A DNA stretch of 64,000 bases. Origin: Mesorhizobium sp. LHD-90 (GTDB taxonomy: Bacteria; Pseudomonadota; Alphaproteobacteria; Rhizobiales; Rhizobiaceae). A program made the translations under genes and the position numbers. Position 1 is the first letter of the stretch. Each line of letters starts with the position of its first letter. The notes below the pieces were generated by a model, which worked only from the letters and a program-made list of their open reading frames with translations, had not been told where the DNA came from and made no database searches. Shown piece after piece: positions 52,351-61,144 of this stretch. Location of the stretch: the NCBI RefSeq assembly GCF_030929505.1, contig NZ_JAVFVV010000010.1, forward strand, positions 62,001 to 126,000, in the 5' to 3' direction.

Positions 52351-52477
52351 TCGCGGCCGTCCTGCAAGCACGCTCGCGAAGCGGGTCGTCCAAAGTCTGT
52401 TCCGGGTCGCATGGAACCAACCGTTTAGCCAACGGCATTCAGCCGGAGGCGTTGCCCAACCGGATCGAATGGAACGA

Positions 52478-52494
52478 CGGAACGGCCGGTTCCG
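52478..52494. promoter_or_regulatory. Inverted repeat between the divergent ChbG and DegT genes (operator candidate)
   Basis: CGGAAC and GTTCCG flank GGCCG. A second, looser pair, GTTCC (52399) and GGAAC (52413), lies 75 bases to the left. Both use the same GGAAC half-site, and both lie in the 355-base divergent gap, where a regulator of the two operons would bind. Nothing else was recognised in this gap. Confidence 0.45.
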
Positions 52495-52705
52495 ACAGAG
52501 CCACTTCTGCGGATTCGGATGGGTACGATTTTGCAGCTCGCAAGGGATCCGAGGCGGCGATGCGGGTCCAAGGGCGGCCGGGCGGGCGACGGATCGGCGG
52601 CGGGCTTCGCGGTGGTTTCGTCCGATAGGGCGGGATTGGTTCTTTCAAAACGCGGGGCGAATGGCGCATCACTCCAACCGGTCAAAAAGACGCTGGAGGC
52701 ATTCC

Positions 52706-53950
52706 ATGTACATGGCGGGCGAGGAAGAGATCGAAGCGATCGCTAAGGTCATCCGTTCCGGAAAACTGTTCCGCTACCGCGACGACAGCGAATGCGAACG
52801 CTTCGAGAAGCGTTATGCCAAACATCTCGGCGTTGGCGAGTTCGCGCTTGGCGTCAGCGGCACCTACGGGCTGGCCGCCGGCCTTGTGGGTCTCGGCATC
52901 GGACCCGGCGACGAGGTGCTGGTGCCGGCGCACACCTACATGGCCACCGCGACCGCCGTGCTGGCGGTCGGCGCCATCCCGGTCATCGTCGACATAGACG
53001 AGACGATCACCATCAGCCCCGACGCCATCCGCGACGCCGTCGGTCCGCACACCCGCGCGGTCATTCCCGTCCACATGTGGGGGGCGGCCTGCGACATGGA
53101 CGCCATCATGGACATCGCCGAAGAGCATGGTCTGATGGTGCTGGAGGACGTCTGCCAGGGCATCGGCGGCTCCTACGAAGGCCGCAAGCTCGGCTCGATC
53201 GGCCATGCCGGCGCCTTCAGCTTCAATTTCTTCAAGAATATGAGCGGTGGCGAGGGCGGCGGCATCGCCACCAGCGATCCGAAGGTGGCCGAACGCGCCC
53301 GCTGCTACATCGACCCCTGCCATTTCTACTGGCAGGGCCGCAACGACGACACCAAACCTTTCGCCGGCGTCGGCGCGCGCGCCTCGGAACTTTTGGGCGC
53401 CATGCTCAACGTGCAGCTCGACCGGCTCGACGGCATGATCCGCTCGATGCGCGCCGAAAAGAAAAAAATCCTCGCCGGCACGAAACATCTTGGCAATCTC
53501 GGCCTGCGCGCCACTCCGATGAACAGCGCCGACCACGATTGCGCGACGCAGGTGATGTATACGCTGCCCAGCGAGGAGGCGGCACAGGTCTTCGTCAAAA
53601 CCATGCCGGCGGTGATCGCCGGCAAGACCGGGCGGCACACCTTTACCCAGTGGGACCAGGTGCTGATGCATGAGGGCGCGCACCACCCCGCCGTCAATCC
53701 CTATGCACTGCCGCAGAACAAGGGGCTGCGCATGAGTTATCCGGACGGGATGTGCAAGGCGTCGCTGGACATCCTCAACCGCACGGTGATGGTGGCGACC
53801 AACCCGCTGCACGGCGACGAGGTGATCGAGGACACCATCCACAATATCGACGCTGCCGCGCGCGTGGCGCTGGAGGACGCAGCGCTTGACGAGGTGCAAC
53901 TGCGCACTGCCGCGCCGGTGGACCTTCAGAAGTTCGACAGCGCGGGGTGA
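52706..53950 (+). CDS. DegT/DnrJ/EryC1/StrS family PLP aminotransferase
   Basis: A 414-residue fold-type I aminotransferase of the sugar/cyclitol aminotransferase family. It has the FALGVSGTYGLAAGLVGLGI cofactor loop, VLVPAHTYMATATAVLAVGA, the Asp region VLEDVCQGIGGSYEGRKLGS, and the PLP lysine in FSFNFFKNMSGGEGG. Relatives include StsC, which interconverts scyllo-inosose and scyllo-inosamine. A GGAGG ribosome site precedes the ATG. It is divergent from the ChbG/importer operon and convergent with the MocR-type gene. I infer deamination of an amino-cyclitol or amino sugar. Confidence 0.93.
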   Translation: MYMAGEEEIEAIAKVIRSGKLFRYRDDSECERFEKRYAKHLGVGEFALGVSGTYGLAAGLVGLGIGPGDEVLVPAHTYMATATAVLAVGAIPVIVDIDETITISPDAIRDAVGPHTRAVIPVHMWGAACDMDAIMDIAEEHGLMVLEDVCQGIGGSYEGRKLGSIGHAGAFSFNFFKNMSGGEGGGIATSDPKVAERARCYIDPCHFYWQGRNDDTKPFAGVGARASELLGAMLNVQLDRLDGMIRSMRAEKKKILAGTKHLGNLGLRATPMNSADHDCATQVMYTLPSEEAAQVFVKTMPAVIAGKTGRHTFTQWDQVLMHEGAHHPAVNPYALPQNKGLRMSYPDGMCKASLDILNRTVMVATNPLHGDEVIEDTIHNIDAAARVALEDAALDEVQLRTAAPVDLQKFDSAG

Positions 53951-53985
53951 GGGCGAGCCTCGAAGGACGCACCTTCGGGCAAAAC

Positions 53986-55449
53986 CTACCGCTCCAGCCG
54001 CATGAACGCCGCGCGCAGCGCCAGCACCGCGCGCAAGATCTGGCGCTCGTCCATCGCCGCGTAGCCGAGCAGCAGCCCGTGCTCGGGCTCGGTCGAATGG
54101 TAGTTGATGGAGATGCCCTGCACGTCCAGCCCCTCGCGCAGCGCCGCGGCGACCACGTCGCTGTCCCTGAGCGGGCGGCGGAAGCTGGCCAGCAACTGCA
54201 TGCCGGAATCGTTTTCGCGAATGCTGACCCATTCGCCCAGATGCTCCTCGCACAGTCTTACGAAGTTCGCCTGCCGCCGGGCGTAGAGCCGGCGCATGCG
54301 CTTCAGATGTGTGGCGAAATAGCCCTGCTTGATGAAGTCGTTGACGGTGGCCTGCAGCAGCAGCGGCGCGAACTGGCCGGTGATCGAGATGGCGCGGTCG
54401 AAGGCTTCGGCGAGCTCGCGCGGCACGATCAGGTAGCCGATGCGCAGCGCCGGCAGCAGCGTCTTGCCGAAGCTGCCGATATAGACGACGCGGTCGGCGT
54501 GATCGAGGCCGCGCAGCGCCGGCACCGGCCGGCCGCGAAACCGGTATTCGCCGTCATAGTCGTCCTCGACGATCCAGGCGCCGCTGCGCTCGGCGATGTC
54601 GAGCAGTTGCAGGCGCTCCTCTATGCGCATGATGGTGCCGAACGGCCACTGGCACGACGGCGTGACGTAGATCAGCCGCGGGCGCGGCAGGCCGGGATCG
54701 GACAGGTTCCAGCCGCGCCGGTCGACCCTCAGCGGTGCCAGTTGCGCGCCGGCGGCGAGGAAGGCGCTTTTCGCGCCGAGATAACCCGGCTCCTCCATCC
54801 AGACATGGTCGCCTTCGTCGGTCAGCACCCGCGACACCAGGTCGAGCGCCGCCTGCGCGCCGGTGACGACGATCACCTGATCGGCCGCGCAGCTTATGCC
54901 GCGCGACAGGCTGATGTTGCTGGCGATCGTCTGGCGCAGTCCGGGGTGGCCGGCGAAGGAGAGGTAGCCGAGCAGGTTCTCGTCGCGGCTGCGCGCATTG
55001 CGCACCAGCAGGCTGCTCCAGATCGAGAAAGGGAAGGAGGCGGTTTCCGGCACGCCGGGGTGAAAATTGATGACGCCGGCGTTGCGCGGCGGCTGCGGCC
55101 CGTTGACGATGGTCTGGCCGCGCCGCGACAGGCGCCGCGAATTGCACGGCAGCCTGATCGGCGCGGCGGAGCCGCGGTTCTGCTGGATCGGCGCTACCCA
55201 GGTGCCGGAGCCGCCGCGCGCCTCGATGAAACCCTCCGCCAGCAACTGGTCGTAGGCGGCGATCACCGTGTTGCGCCCGACGCTCAGGTCTTCCGCCAGG
55301 GATCGGGTGGACGGCAGCAGCGTCTGGGGCCGGATCTGCCCATCGAGGATGTAGCGGCGCAGAGCCCCGTAGATCTGTCGGTGCATCGGCTCGTCCGACA
55401 GCCGGTCCACCGACATGATGTCGAGGGACAGGCGCATGTGGTCGCCCAC
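53986..55449 (-). CDS. MocR/PdxR-type GntR family regulator with aminotransferase domain
   Basis: A 487-residue chimera. An N-terminal GntR winged helix (HRQIYGALRRYILDGQIRPQ; LPSTRSLAEDLSVGRNTVIA) is joined to a class I aminotransferase-like domain from about residue 120 with GYLSFAGHPGLRQTIASNIS, VEDDYDGEYRFRGRPVPALR, and PLP lysine in YIGSFGKTLLPALRIGY. MocR proteins sense PLP-linked amines and control adjacent genes; the founding member regulates rhizopine catabolism. The gene lies three bases after a tiny LacI-type HTH gene. Proximity to a DegT aminotransferase and an IolE gene fits regulation of inosamine use. Confidence 0.93.
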   Translation of the reverse strand: MGDHMRLSLDIMSVDRLSDEPMHRQIYGALRRYILDGQIRPQTLLPSTRSLAEDLSVGRNTVIAAYDQLLAEGFIEARGGSGTWVAPIQQNRGSAAPIRLPCNSRRLSRRGQTIVNGPQPPRNAGVINFHPGVPETASFPFSIWSSLLVRNARSRDENLLGYLSFAGHPGLRQTIASNISLSRGISCAADQVIVVTGAQAALDLVSRVLTDEGDHVWMEEPGYLGAKSAFLAAGAQLAPLRVDRRGWNLSDPGLPRPRLIYVTPSCQWPFGTIMRIEERLQLLDIAERSGAWIVEDDYDGEYRFRGRPVPALRGLDHADRVVYIGSFGKTLLPALRIGYLIVPRELAEAFDRAISITGQFAPLLLQATVNDFIKQGYFATHLKRMRRLYARRQANFVRLCEEHLGEWVSIRENDSGMQLLASFRRPLRDSDVVAAALREGLDVQGISINYHSTEPEHGLLLGYAAMDERQILRAVLALRAAFMRLER

Positions 55450-55452
55450 GGC

Positions 55453-55659
55453 TCACTCCGCGGCGAGGCGGGCCGCGCGCAGGATCTTTTCCTCGTTGAG
55501 CTGTCGCAAGGTGTCGATGACCCGCCGGCAGGTGTCGTCGTGGACGAACTGGCCCCCCTTCAGCGCGCGGTGCACCGTGCCGGTGCCCAGGCCCGCGCGG
55601 GCGGCGATTTCTTTGATGGTGCAGAGACGCTCGGCGCCGAGCGCGGACTCGAACGGCAT
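55453..55659 (-). CDS. Stand-alone LacI-type DNA-binding domain protein, 68 residues
   Basis: The protein reads LCTIKEIAARAGLGTGTVHR then ALKGGQFVHDDTCRRVIDTL, which is the LacI helix-turn-helix plus hinge helix, and it stops there with a basic tail. LacI regulators normally have about 330 residues with a sugar-binding domain. The following DNA is the MocR gene in the same direction, so the ligand-binding part has been lost or was never present. Its promoter overlaps a LacI-type operator, and a second operator lies 55 bases further upstream. It may dimerise poorly and work with a partner, or be a dominant remnant. Confidence 0.8.
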   Translation of the reverse strand: MPFESALGAERLCTIKEIAARAGLGTGTVHRALKGGQFVHDDTCRRVIDTLRQLNEEKILRAARLAAE

Positions 55660-55725
55660 GGGTTTCCCTCCAGCAGGGCCTCGCCGCCAGCGGCACGCCG
55701 GATGCGAAGGCCGACGATTTCCCTT

Positions 55726-55754
55726 ACGATAAGGGGTTACGTAATCGCTTGCAA
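55726..55754 (-). promoter_or_regulatory. Promoter of the LacI-HTH/MocR operon with overlapping LacI-type operator
   Basis: On the minus strand TTGCAA and TATCGT are 17 bases apart. The -35 overlaps the sequence GTAATCGCTTGC (55741-55752 on the plus strand), a LacI/PurR-like operator core of the form TAA-CG-TT. This suggests autoregulation. Confidence 0.6.
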
Positions 55755-55795
55755 GGGTTTTTCAGATCACTGGAGATAGGCTGTACAACAAGTAA

Positions 55796-55809
55796 TGCAA
55801 GCGGTTGCG
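55796..55809. promoter_or_regulatory. Second LacI-type operator
   Basis: TGCAAGCGGTTGCG is a near-palindrome with GCAA/TTGC arms around the central CG typical of LacI-family sites. It lies about 55 bases from the first site, compatible with DNA looping by a LacI-family protein. Confidence 0.55.
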
Positions 55810-55891
55810 TTGCTTGAGTTGGACAGAATGTTTCGGGGAGGCGGCGGGTTGCTGGAGCGGCAACGTGCCGAAAGGTTGCGCATGCCGGATA

Positions 55892-56803
55892 TCACTGGGC
55901 CGCCCGCTCGATCACTTCGAACCCCGCCTCCCGCGCCGTCGCGGCGAGCGATCGGTAACCCTTCGTGGCAAAGGTGAGCGGATGGGCCTTCGCGGGGTCC
56001 TGCTCGGCCTCGACCACCAGCCAGCCCTGGTAGCCGCGCTCGGCCAGCGGTTTCAGCAGCGACAGGAAGTCGACCGAGCCGTCACCCGGAACGGTGAAGA
56101 TTCCCTCCAGCACCGCCGCCATGAAACTCATGTCGTCGCGCCGCGCCTTTTCCAGCACCGGCCGGCGCACGTCCTTGCAGTGGAAATGCACGACGCGGCC
56201 GATGTGGCGCTTGAGCAGCGAAGCGGGGTCGCCGCCGGAAAACAGGCAATGGCCGGTGTCGAACAAAAGGCCGACCGCCTCGCCCGTCGCGTTCATGAAG
56301 CTGTCCACCTCGGCATCGGTCTCGACGATGGTGCCCATGTGGTGATGGAAGGCCATGCCGACGCCGAACTCGGCCATGCTTTCGCTGAGCGCCGTCACCT
56401 TGCGGCCATAGGTCCGCCATTCGCCGTCCGCCAGTTTTGGCCGCTGCGAGATCGGCGCGAAGATGCCGTCGTGGCGGCCGCGCGAAGTGTCGGCATAGAC
56501 GACATGGCTAGCGCCGAGATCGCGCAGCAACATCAGATGCGGCAGGATCGCCTCGAATTCTTCCTCAATCTCGCGGTCGAGGATGCGCCCGTCATACCAG
56601 CCGGAGACCAGGTCGAGACCGTGGGCGGCGAGCAGCGGCCCGAGTTCCGCGGCCGTGCGTGGAAACTTGCCGCCGAGTTCGGTGCCCCGATAACCGGCAA
56701 GCGCGGTTTCCGACAGGCAGGTCTCCAGCGGCGTGTCGCCGCCGAGTTCAGGCACATCGTCGTTCGTCCAGGTGATGGGATTGATGCCGATCCTGACGCC
56801 CAT
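55892..56803 (-). CDS. iolE: Inosose dehydratase-like protein (IolE/MocC-type sugar phosphate isomerase/epimerase fold)
   Basis: A 303-residue TIM-barrel enzyme starting RIGINPITWTNDDVPELGGD then TPLETCLSETALAGYRGTEL and GGKFPR, the characteristic N-terminus of myo-inosose-2 dehydratase. Metal-ligand regions follow: VGMAFHHHMGTIVETDAEVD, LLFDTGHCLFSGGDP, VHFHCKDVR, and WLVVEAEQDPAKAHPL. It dehydrates scyllo-inosose (2-keto-myo-inositol) to a diketone in inositol breakdown; MocC of rhizopine loci has the same fold. No other iol genes (iolB, C, D, G) are present nearby, arguing for a dedicated paralogue. Confidence 0.9.
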   Translation of the reverse strand: MGVRIGINPITWTNDDVPELGGDTPLETCLSETALAGYRGTELGGKFPRTAAELGPLLAAHGLDLVSGWYDGRILDREIEEEFEAILPHLMLLRDLGASHVVYADTSRGRHDGIFAPISQRPKLADGEWRTYGRKVTALSESMAEFGVGMAFHHHMGTIVETDAEVDSFMNATGEAVGLLFDTGHCLFSGGDPASLLKRHIGRVVHFHCKDVRRPVLEKARRDDMSFMAAVLEGIFTVPGDGSVDFLSLLKPLAERGYQGWLVVEAEQDPAKAHPLTFATKGYRSLAATAREAGFEVIERAAQ

Positions 56804-57081
56804 GATTGCGCACGCCGCGACGCCTCCCTGGCGCGGTCTGCCGCCGGCCATGCGGGAGACTGGCAGCGGGCAGGTTCCGTCGCTAGGTCCGGTTCGGTCC
56901 GAACTGGCAGAACCAGTCGCCAGCGATGCCCACCGGTGGCGGCCGGCAGTGGCCGTCGATGTCTCCTTCCGGCTCGGCTGCATCGGCGCTTGGAGAAAAA
57001 AATTTCCGTGAAAGCCAGCCGCAAGCGCGAAAAATGCGGAACGAAATCCAAGTTTGGGGATTTTGCTACGCCCGTAATCTC

Positions 57082-57099
57082 TACTCAACAGATAGAGTA
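57082..57099. promoter_or_regulatory. Inverted repeat upstream of the sulfate transport operon
   Basis: TACTC and GAGTA flank an eight-base centre, 28 bases before the binding-protein start. It could be an operator for a CysB- or Rrf2-type regulator. It is the only structured element I see in the 323-base gap between the iolE-like and sulfate-binding genes. Confidence 0.35.
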
Positions 57100-57126
57100 A
57101 GTCCGTATTCGGAACGGAGGCACCAA

Positions 57127-58161
57127 ATGACCCTCAATCGCAGATCCATTCTTCTGTCGGCGCTCGTCGCGGGTTCGGTCCAGTTCGGTGGGCTTGGCTT
57201 CGCCTTCGCCGACACGACCATTCTCAACGTCTCGTACGACCCGACGCGTGAATTCTACAAGGAATACAACGCCGCTTTCGCCGCGCACTGGCAGAAGGAG
57301 GCCGGCGAGGCCGTCACCATCCAGACCTCGCATGGCGGCTCCGGCAAGCAGGCCCGCGCGGTGATCGACGGGCTCGACGCCGACGTCGTCACGCTGGCGC
57401 TGGAAAGCGACATCAACGCCATTGTCAAGAACGGCGGCAAGATCAATGCCGACTGGCGCACGAAATTCGAGCACAATTCCTCGCCCTACACCTCGACCAT
57501 CGTCTTCCTGGTCCGCAAGGGCAACCCGAAGGGCATTGCCGACTGGGGCGACCTTGTGAAGGACGGTGTCGAGGTGATAACGCCGAACCCGAAAACCTCC
57601 GGCGGCGCCCGCTGGAACTATCTCGCCGCCTGGGCCTGGGCCAACAAGGAGTTTGGGGGCGACGAGGCCAAGGTGAAGGAATACATCGCCGAGCTGTTCC
57701 GCCACGTGCCGGTGCTGGATACCGGCGCGCGCGGCTCGACCACCACCTTCGCCCAGCGCCAGCTCGGCGACGTGCTGCTCGCCTGGGAGAACGAGGCGTT
57801 CCTGGTCGGCAAGGAGTTCGGTGCGGACCAGTTCGACATCATCGTGCCGCCGCAGTCGATCCTGGCCGAGCCGCCGGTGGCGGTGGTCGACGCCAATGTC
57901 GACGCCAAGGGCACCCGCAAGGTCGCGGAGGCTTACCTGCAATATCTCTATTCGGAGGAAGGCCAGCAGATCGCCGCCCGCAATTTCTATCGCCCGTCCA
58001 AGCCGGAGCTGGTGCCGGCGGCCGAACTGGAGCGCTTTCCGAAACTCAACCTCGTGACCATCGACGACCCGCAGTTCGGCGGCTGGGCCAAGGCACAGCC
58101 CTATCACTTCGGTGACGGCGGCATCTTCGATCAGGTCTACAAGCCGGCGTCGTCCAACTGA
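57127..58161 (+). CDS. Sulfate ABC transporter periplasmic binding protein
   Basis: A 344-residue sulfate-binding protein. The signal peptide has a twin-arginine-like start (LNRRSILLSALVAGSVQFGG). The mature part has NVSYDPTREFYKEYNAAFA, SHGGSGKQARAVIDGLDADV, and NPKTSGGARWNYLAAWA, all characteristic of CysP/Sbp. It captures sulfate or thiosulfate for CysTWA. GGAGG precedes the start. Its stop overlaps the cysT start by one base. Confidence 0.95.
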   Translation: MTLNRRSILLSALVAGSVQFGGLGFAFADTTILNVSYDPTREFYKEYNAAFAAHWQKEAGEAVTIQTSHGGSGKQARAVIDGLDADVVTLALESDINAIVKNGGKINADWRTKFEHNSSPYTSTIVFLVRKGNPKGIADWGDLVKDGVEVITPNPKTSGGARWNYLAAWAWANKEFGGDEAKVKEYIAELFRHVPVLDTGARGSTTTFAQRQLGDVLLAWENEAFLVGKEFGADQFDIIVPPQSILAEPPVAVVDANVDAKGTRKVAEAYLQYLYSEEGQQIAARNFYRPSKPELVPAAELERFPKLNLVTIDDPQFGGWAKAQPYHFGDGGIFDQVYKPASSN

Positions 58162-59024
58162 TGACGATAACCACCGCGACAAGGTCGGGGTGGCAGTTTC
58201 GCAGACCGAGCGTCATCCCGGGATTCGGGCTGACGCTCGGTTTTACGATTGCCTACCTCACGCTGATCGTGCTCATCCCGCTGGCCGGCGTGGTGTGGCG
58301 CACGACAGAACTCGGCTGGTCCGGCTTCTGGGAGATCGCCACCGACGGGCGCACTCTCAACGCGCTGAGAATCTCGTTCGGCACAGCCTTCATCGCCGCG
58401 CTGGTCAATGTCGTTTTCGGCGTCATCGTCGCCTGGGTGCTGGTGCGCTACCGTTTCCCCGGCCGGCGCATCGTCGACGCGGCGGTGGACCTGCCTTTCG
58501 CCCTGCCGACCGCGGTGGCCGGCATCGCGCTCGCCGCCATCTATGCGCCGAATGGCTGGATCGGCCAACTGCTCGCCCCGCTCGGCGTCAAGGTGGCGTT
58601 CACGCCGCTCGGCATCGTCGTCGCGCTGATCTTCATCGGCCTGCCTTTCGTCGTGCGCACCGTGCAGCCGGTGATGGAGGAAATCGACAAGGAGGTCGAG
58701 GAGGTGGCGGCCACGCTCGGCGCCACGCGCTTCCAGACCATCTCGCGGGTCATCCTGCCCGGCCTGGCGCCGGCAGTGCTGACCGGTTTTGCACTGGCCT
58801 TTGCACGCGCCGTCGGCGAATACGGCTCGGTGATCTTCATCGCCGGCAACATTCCCTACGTCTCGGAGATCGCGCCGCTGCTCATCGTCATCAGGCTGGA
58901 AGAATTCCACTATGCCGGCGCCACCGCGATTGCCGCGCTGATGCTGGTCATCTCCTTCGCCATGCTGTTCGTCATCAATCTCATCCAGGCGTGGAGCCGC
59001 AGGAGGTACGGTTATGGCGGTTGA
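58161..59024 (+). CDS. cysT: Sulfate/thiosulfate ABC permease CysT (CysU)
   Basis: A 287-residue inner-membrane protein with six membrane segments and the BPD_transp_1 signature, including the EAA loop EEVAATLGATRFQTISRVIL-type segment, and typical CysT blocks VDLPFALPTAVAGIALAAIY and FARAVGEYGSVIFIAGNIPY. It pairs with CysW to form the sulfate channel. The start overlaps the upstream stop (TGATG) and its end overlaps cysW by 11 bases. Confidence 0.96.
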   Translation: MTITTATRSGWQFRRPSVIPGFGLTLGFTIAYLTLIVLIPLAGVVWRTTELGWSGFWEIATDGRTLNALRISFGTAFIAALVNVVFGVIVAWVLVRYRFPGRRIVDAAVDLPFALPTAVAGIALAAIYAPNGWIGQLLAPLGVKVAFTPLGIVVALIFIGLPFVVRTVQPVMEEIDKEVEEVAATLGATRFQTISRVILPGLAPAVLTGFALAFARAVGEYGSVIFIAGNIPYVSEIAPLLIVIRLEEFHYAGATAIAALMLVISFAMLFVINLIQAWSRRRYGYGG

Positions 59025-59925
59025 AGCCCTCACCGGCCCTTTGCCGGAACGCGCCAAGGCTGGTAGCGTAGACGCGGTGAGCAGGCCGGTACGCGCGACG
59101 ACGGAATCGACCCTGACCAAGGCGGTGCTGATCGGCCTCGCCTTGCTGTTCCTGGCTCTGTTCCTGATCCTGCCGCTGATCTCGGTGTTCTTCGAAGCCT
59201 TCCGCAAGGGCTCGGGCGAGTTCTTCCTGGCGCTGAACGAGCCGGATACGCTGGCCGCCATCCGGCTGACGCTGCTGGTCGCGGCCATCGCCGTGCCCTG
59301 CAACCTGATCTTCGGCGTGGCCGCCGCCTGGGCGATCGCCAAGTTCGAGTTCAAGGGCAAGGCGTTCCTGACCACGCTGATCGACCTGCCGTTTTCCGTC
59401 TCGCCGGTGATTTCGGGCCTCGTCTATGTGCTTCTGTTCGGCGCCGGCAGTGTGCTCGGACCGTGGCTGAAAAGCCATGGCATCGAGATCCTGTTCGCGG
59501 TGCCCGGCATCGTTCTGGCCACCATCTTCGTCACCTTCCCTTTTGTGGCGCGCGAGCTGATCCCGCTGATGCAGGACCAGGGCTCCGGTGACGAGGAGGC
59601 GGCGATCTCGCTCGGCGCCAGCGGCTGGCAGACCTTCTGGTACGTGACGTTGCCCAACATCAAATGGGGCCTGCTCTACGGCGTGCTGCTCTGCAACGCG
59701 CGCGCCATGGGCGAGTTCGGCGCCGTGTCGGTGGTTTCGGGCCACATACGCGGCCTCACCAACACCATGCCGCTGCATGTCGAAATCCTCTACAACGAGT
59801 ATAATTTCGTCGCGGCCTTCGCGGTGTCGACGCTGCTCGCGGCCCTTGCGCTGGTGACGCTGGTTCTTAAATCCGTTCTCGAATACCGGTACGGCGACGA
59901 GATCGCCGCGGCCGCCAAACACTAG
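59014..59925 (+). CDS. cysW: Sulfate/thiosulfate ABC permease CysW
   Basis: A 303-residue permease with six membrane segments after a 35-residue soluble N-terminus. Blocks typical of CysW are IDLPFSVSPVISGLVYVLLF, the EAA loop EEAAISLGASGWQTFWYVTL, and NARAMGEFGAVSVVSGHIRG with the following NTMPLHVEILYNEYN. AGGAGG precedes the start, inside the end of cysT. It works with CysT and CysA. Confidence 0.96.
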   Translation: MAVEALTGPLPERAKAGSVDAVSRPVRATTESTLTKAVLIGLALLFLALFLILPLISVFFEAFRKGSGEFFLALNEPDTLAAIRLTLLVAAIAVPCNLIFGVAAAWAIAKFEFKGKAFLTTLIDLPFSVSPVISGLVYVLLFGAGSVLGPWLKSHGIEILFAVPGIVLATIFVTFPFVARELIPLMQDQGSGDEEAAISLGASGWQTFWYVTLPNIKWGLLYGVLLCNARAMGEFGAVSVVSGHIRGLTNTMPLHVEILYNEYNFVAAFAVSTLLAALALVTLVLKSVLEYRYGDEIAAAAKH

Positions 59926-59934
59926 TTGGAGCCT

Positions 59935-61047
59935 ATGGAAGTATCGATCCGCCATGTCCGAAAGGAATTCGACCGATTCCCGGCGCTGCGCGACGTTTCG
60001 CTCGACATCCGCTCGGGCGAGCTGATCGCGCTGCTCGGGCCGTCCGGCTCGGGCAAGACGACGCTGCTGCGCTTGATTGCCGGGCTGGAGCGGCCGACGG
60101 AAGGTGCGATCTTCTTCGGCGACGAGGACGCCTCGCACAGGTCGGTGCAGGAGCGCAATGTCGGCTTCGTGTTCCAGCATTATGCGCTGTTCCGCTACAT
60201 GACGGTCGCCGACAATATCGGCTTCGGGCTGAAGGTGCGGCCTGGCGCGTCGCGGCCACCCAAGGCGGAGATCAGCCGCCGCGCCAGCGAACTGCTCGAC
60301 CTCGTCCAGCTTTCGGGGTTGGAGAAGCGTTATCCCAACCAGCTTTCGGGCGGCCAGCGGCAGCGCGTGGCGCTGGCGCGCGCGCTGGCCATCGAGCCGA
60401 AGGTTCTGCTGCTCGACGAGCCGTTCGGCGCGCTGGATGCGCAGGTCAGGCGTGAGCTGCGGCGCTGGCTGCGCGAGATCCATGACACGACCGGCCACAC
60501 CACCGTGTTCGTCACCCACGACCAGGAGGAGGCGCTGGAGCTTGCCGACCGCGTCGTGGTGATGAGCCAGGGCCGTATCGAGCAGGTCGGCACCGCCGAC
60601 GAGGTCTACGACACGCCGAACTCGCCCTTCGTCTACGGCTTCATCGGCGATTCCAGCGCGCTGCCGGTGCGCGTCGAAGGTGGCCAGGTGTGGCAGCAGG
60701 ACCGCGCGCTTGGGCTAACGGCAGCCAATGTGCCGGACGGTCCGGCGACGCTGTTCTTCCGGCCGCATGAGATTGAGCTGCTCGACGGCTGCGGCGGCTG
60801 CATAGCCGGCACGGTTGCCGCCAGCCGCCGGGTCGCGGGTACGCGCCGCGTCGAGCTGGAGGTCGGCGGCGAGCGTCACCGCGTCGAGGTCGAGTTGCCG
60901 ATCGAGCATCCGGCCGCCAGCAAGAGCCGCGTCGCCTTCCGCCCGCGCCGCTGGAAGGTTTTCCCGGACGGCCATGGCGAAAGCCATTCCGGCATCGTCC
61001 GCCATCAGCCGGAAGAGTCTCCGCCACTGGCGTTGACGGGGAGCTGA
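59935..61047 (+). CDS. cysA: Sulfate/thiosulfate ABC transporter ATP-binding protein
   Basis: A 370-residue ATPase with Walker A GPSGSGKTTL, Q-loop VFQHYALFRYMTVADNIGFG, signature LSGGQRQRVALARAL, Walker B VLLLDEPFGALD and H-loop VTHDQEEA, followed by a C-terminal TOBE-like regulatory domain. Length and the RYMTVADNI segment match CysA. I start at the ATG with GGAG five bases upstream; a TTG three codons earlier is in frame. It is the last gene of the sulfate operon. Transposase remains begin about 100 bases after the stop. Confidence 0.96.
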   Translation: MEVSIRHVRKEFDRFPALRDVSLDIRSGELIALLGPSGSGKTTLLRLIAGLERPTEGAIFFGDEDASHRSVQERNVGFVFQHYALFRYMTVADNIGFGLKVRPGASRPPKAEISRRASELLDLVQLSGLEKRYPNQLSGGQRQRVALARALAIEPKVLLLDEPFGALDAQVRRELRRWLREIHDTTGHTTVFVTHDQEEALELADRVVVMSQGRIEQVGTADEVYDTPNSPFVYGFIGDSSALPVRVEGGQVWQQDRALGLTAANVPDGPATLFFRPHEIELLDGCGGCIAGTVAASRRVAGTRRVELEVGGERHRVEVELPIEHPAASKSRVAFRPRRWKVFPDGHGESHSGIVRHQPEESPPLALTGS

Positions 61048-61144
61048 TGCAAGGTCCTTTCGACCGCCCGCGCCGCCCATCGGACCCTCGGGGACCTTCT
61101 TTCCTGGAGCTGTCACACCTAGAATAGCTGACCTTATTCTTTTT

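Noticed and set aside
61050-61097. AAGGTCC...GGACCTT pair after cysA as an intrinsic terminator
   Set aside because: The loop would be over 30 bases and the following T-run is short and interrupted. Too weak to call.
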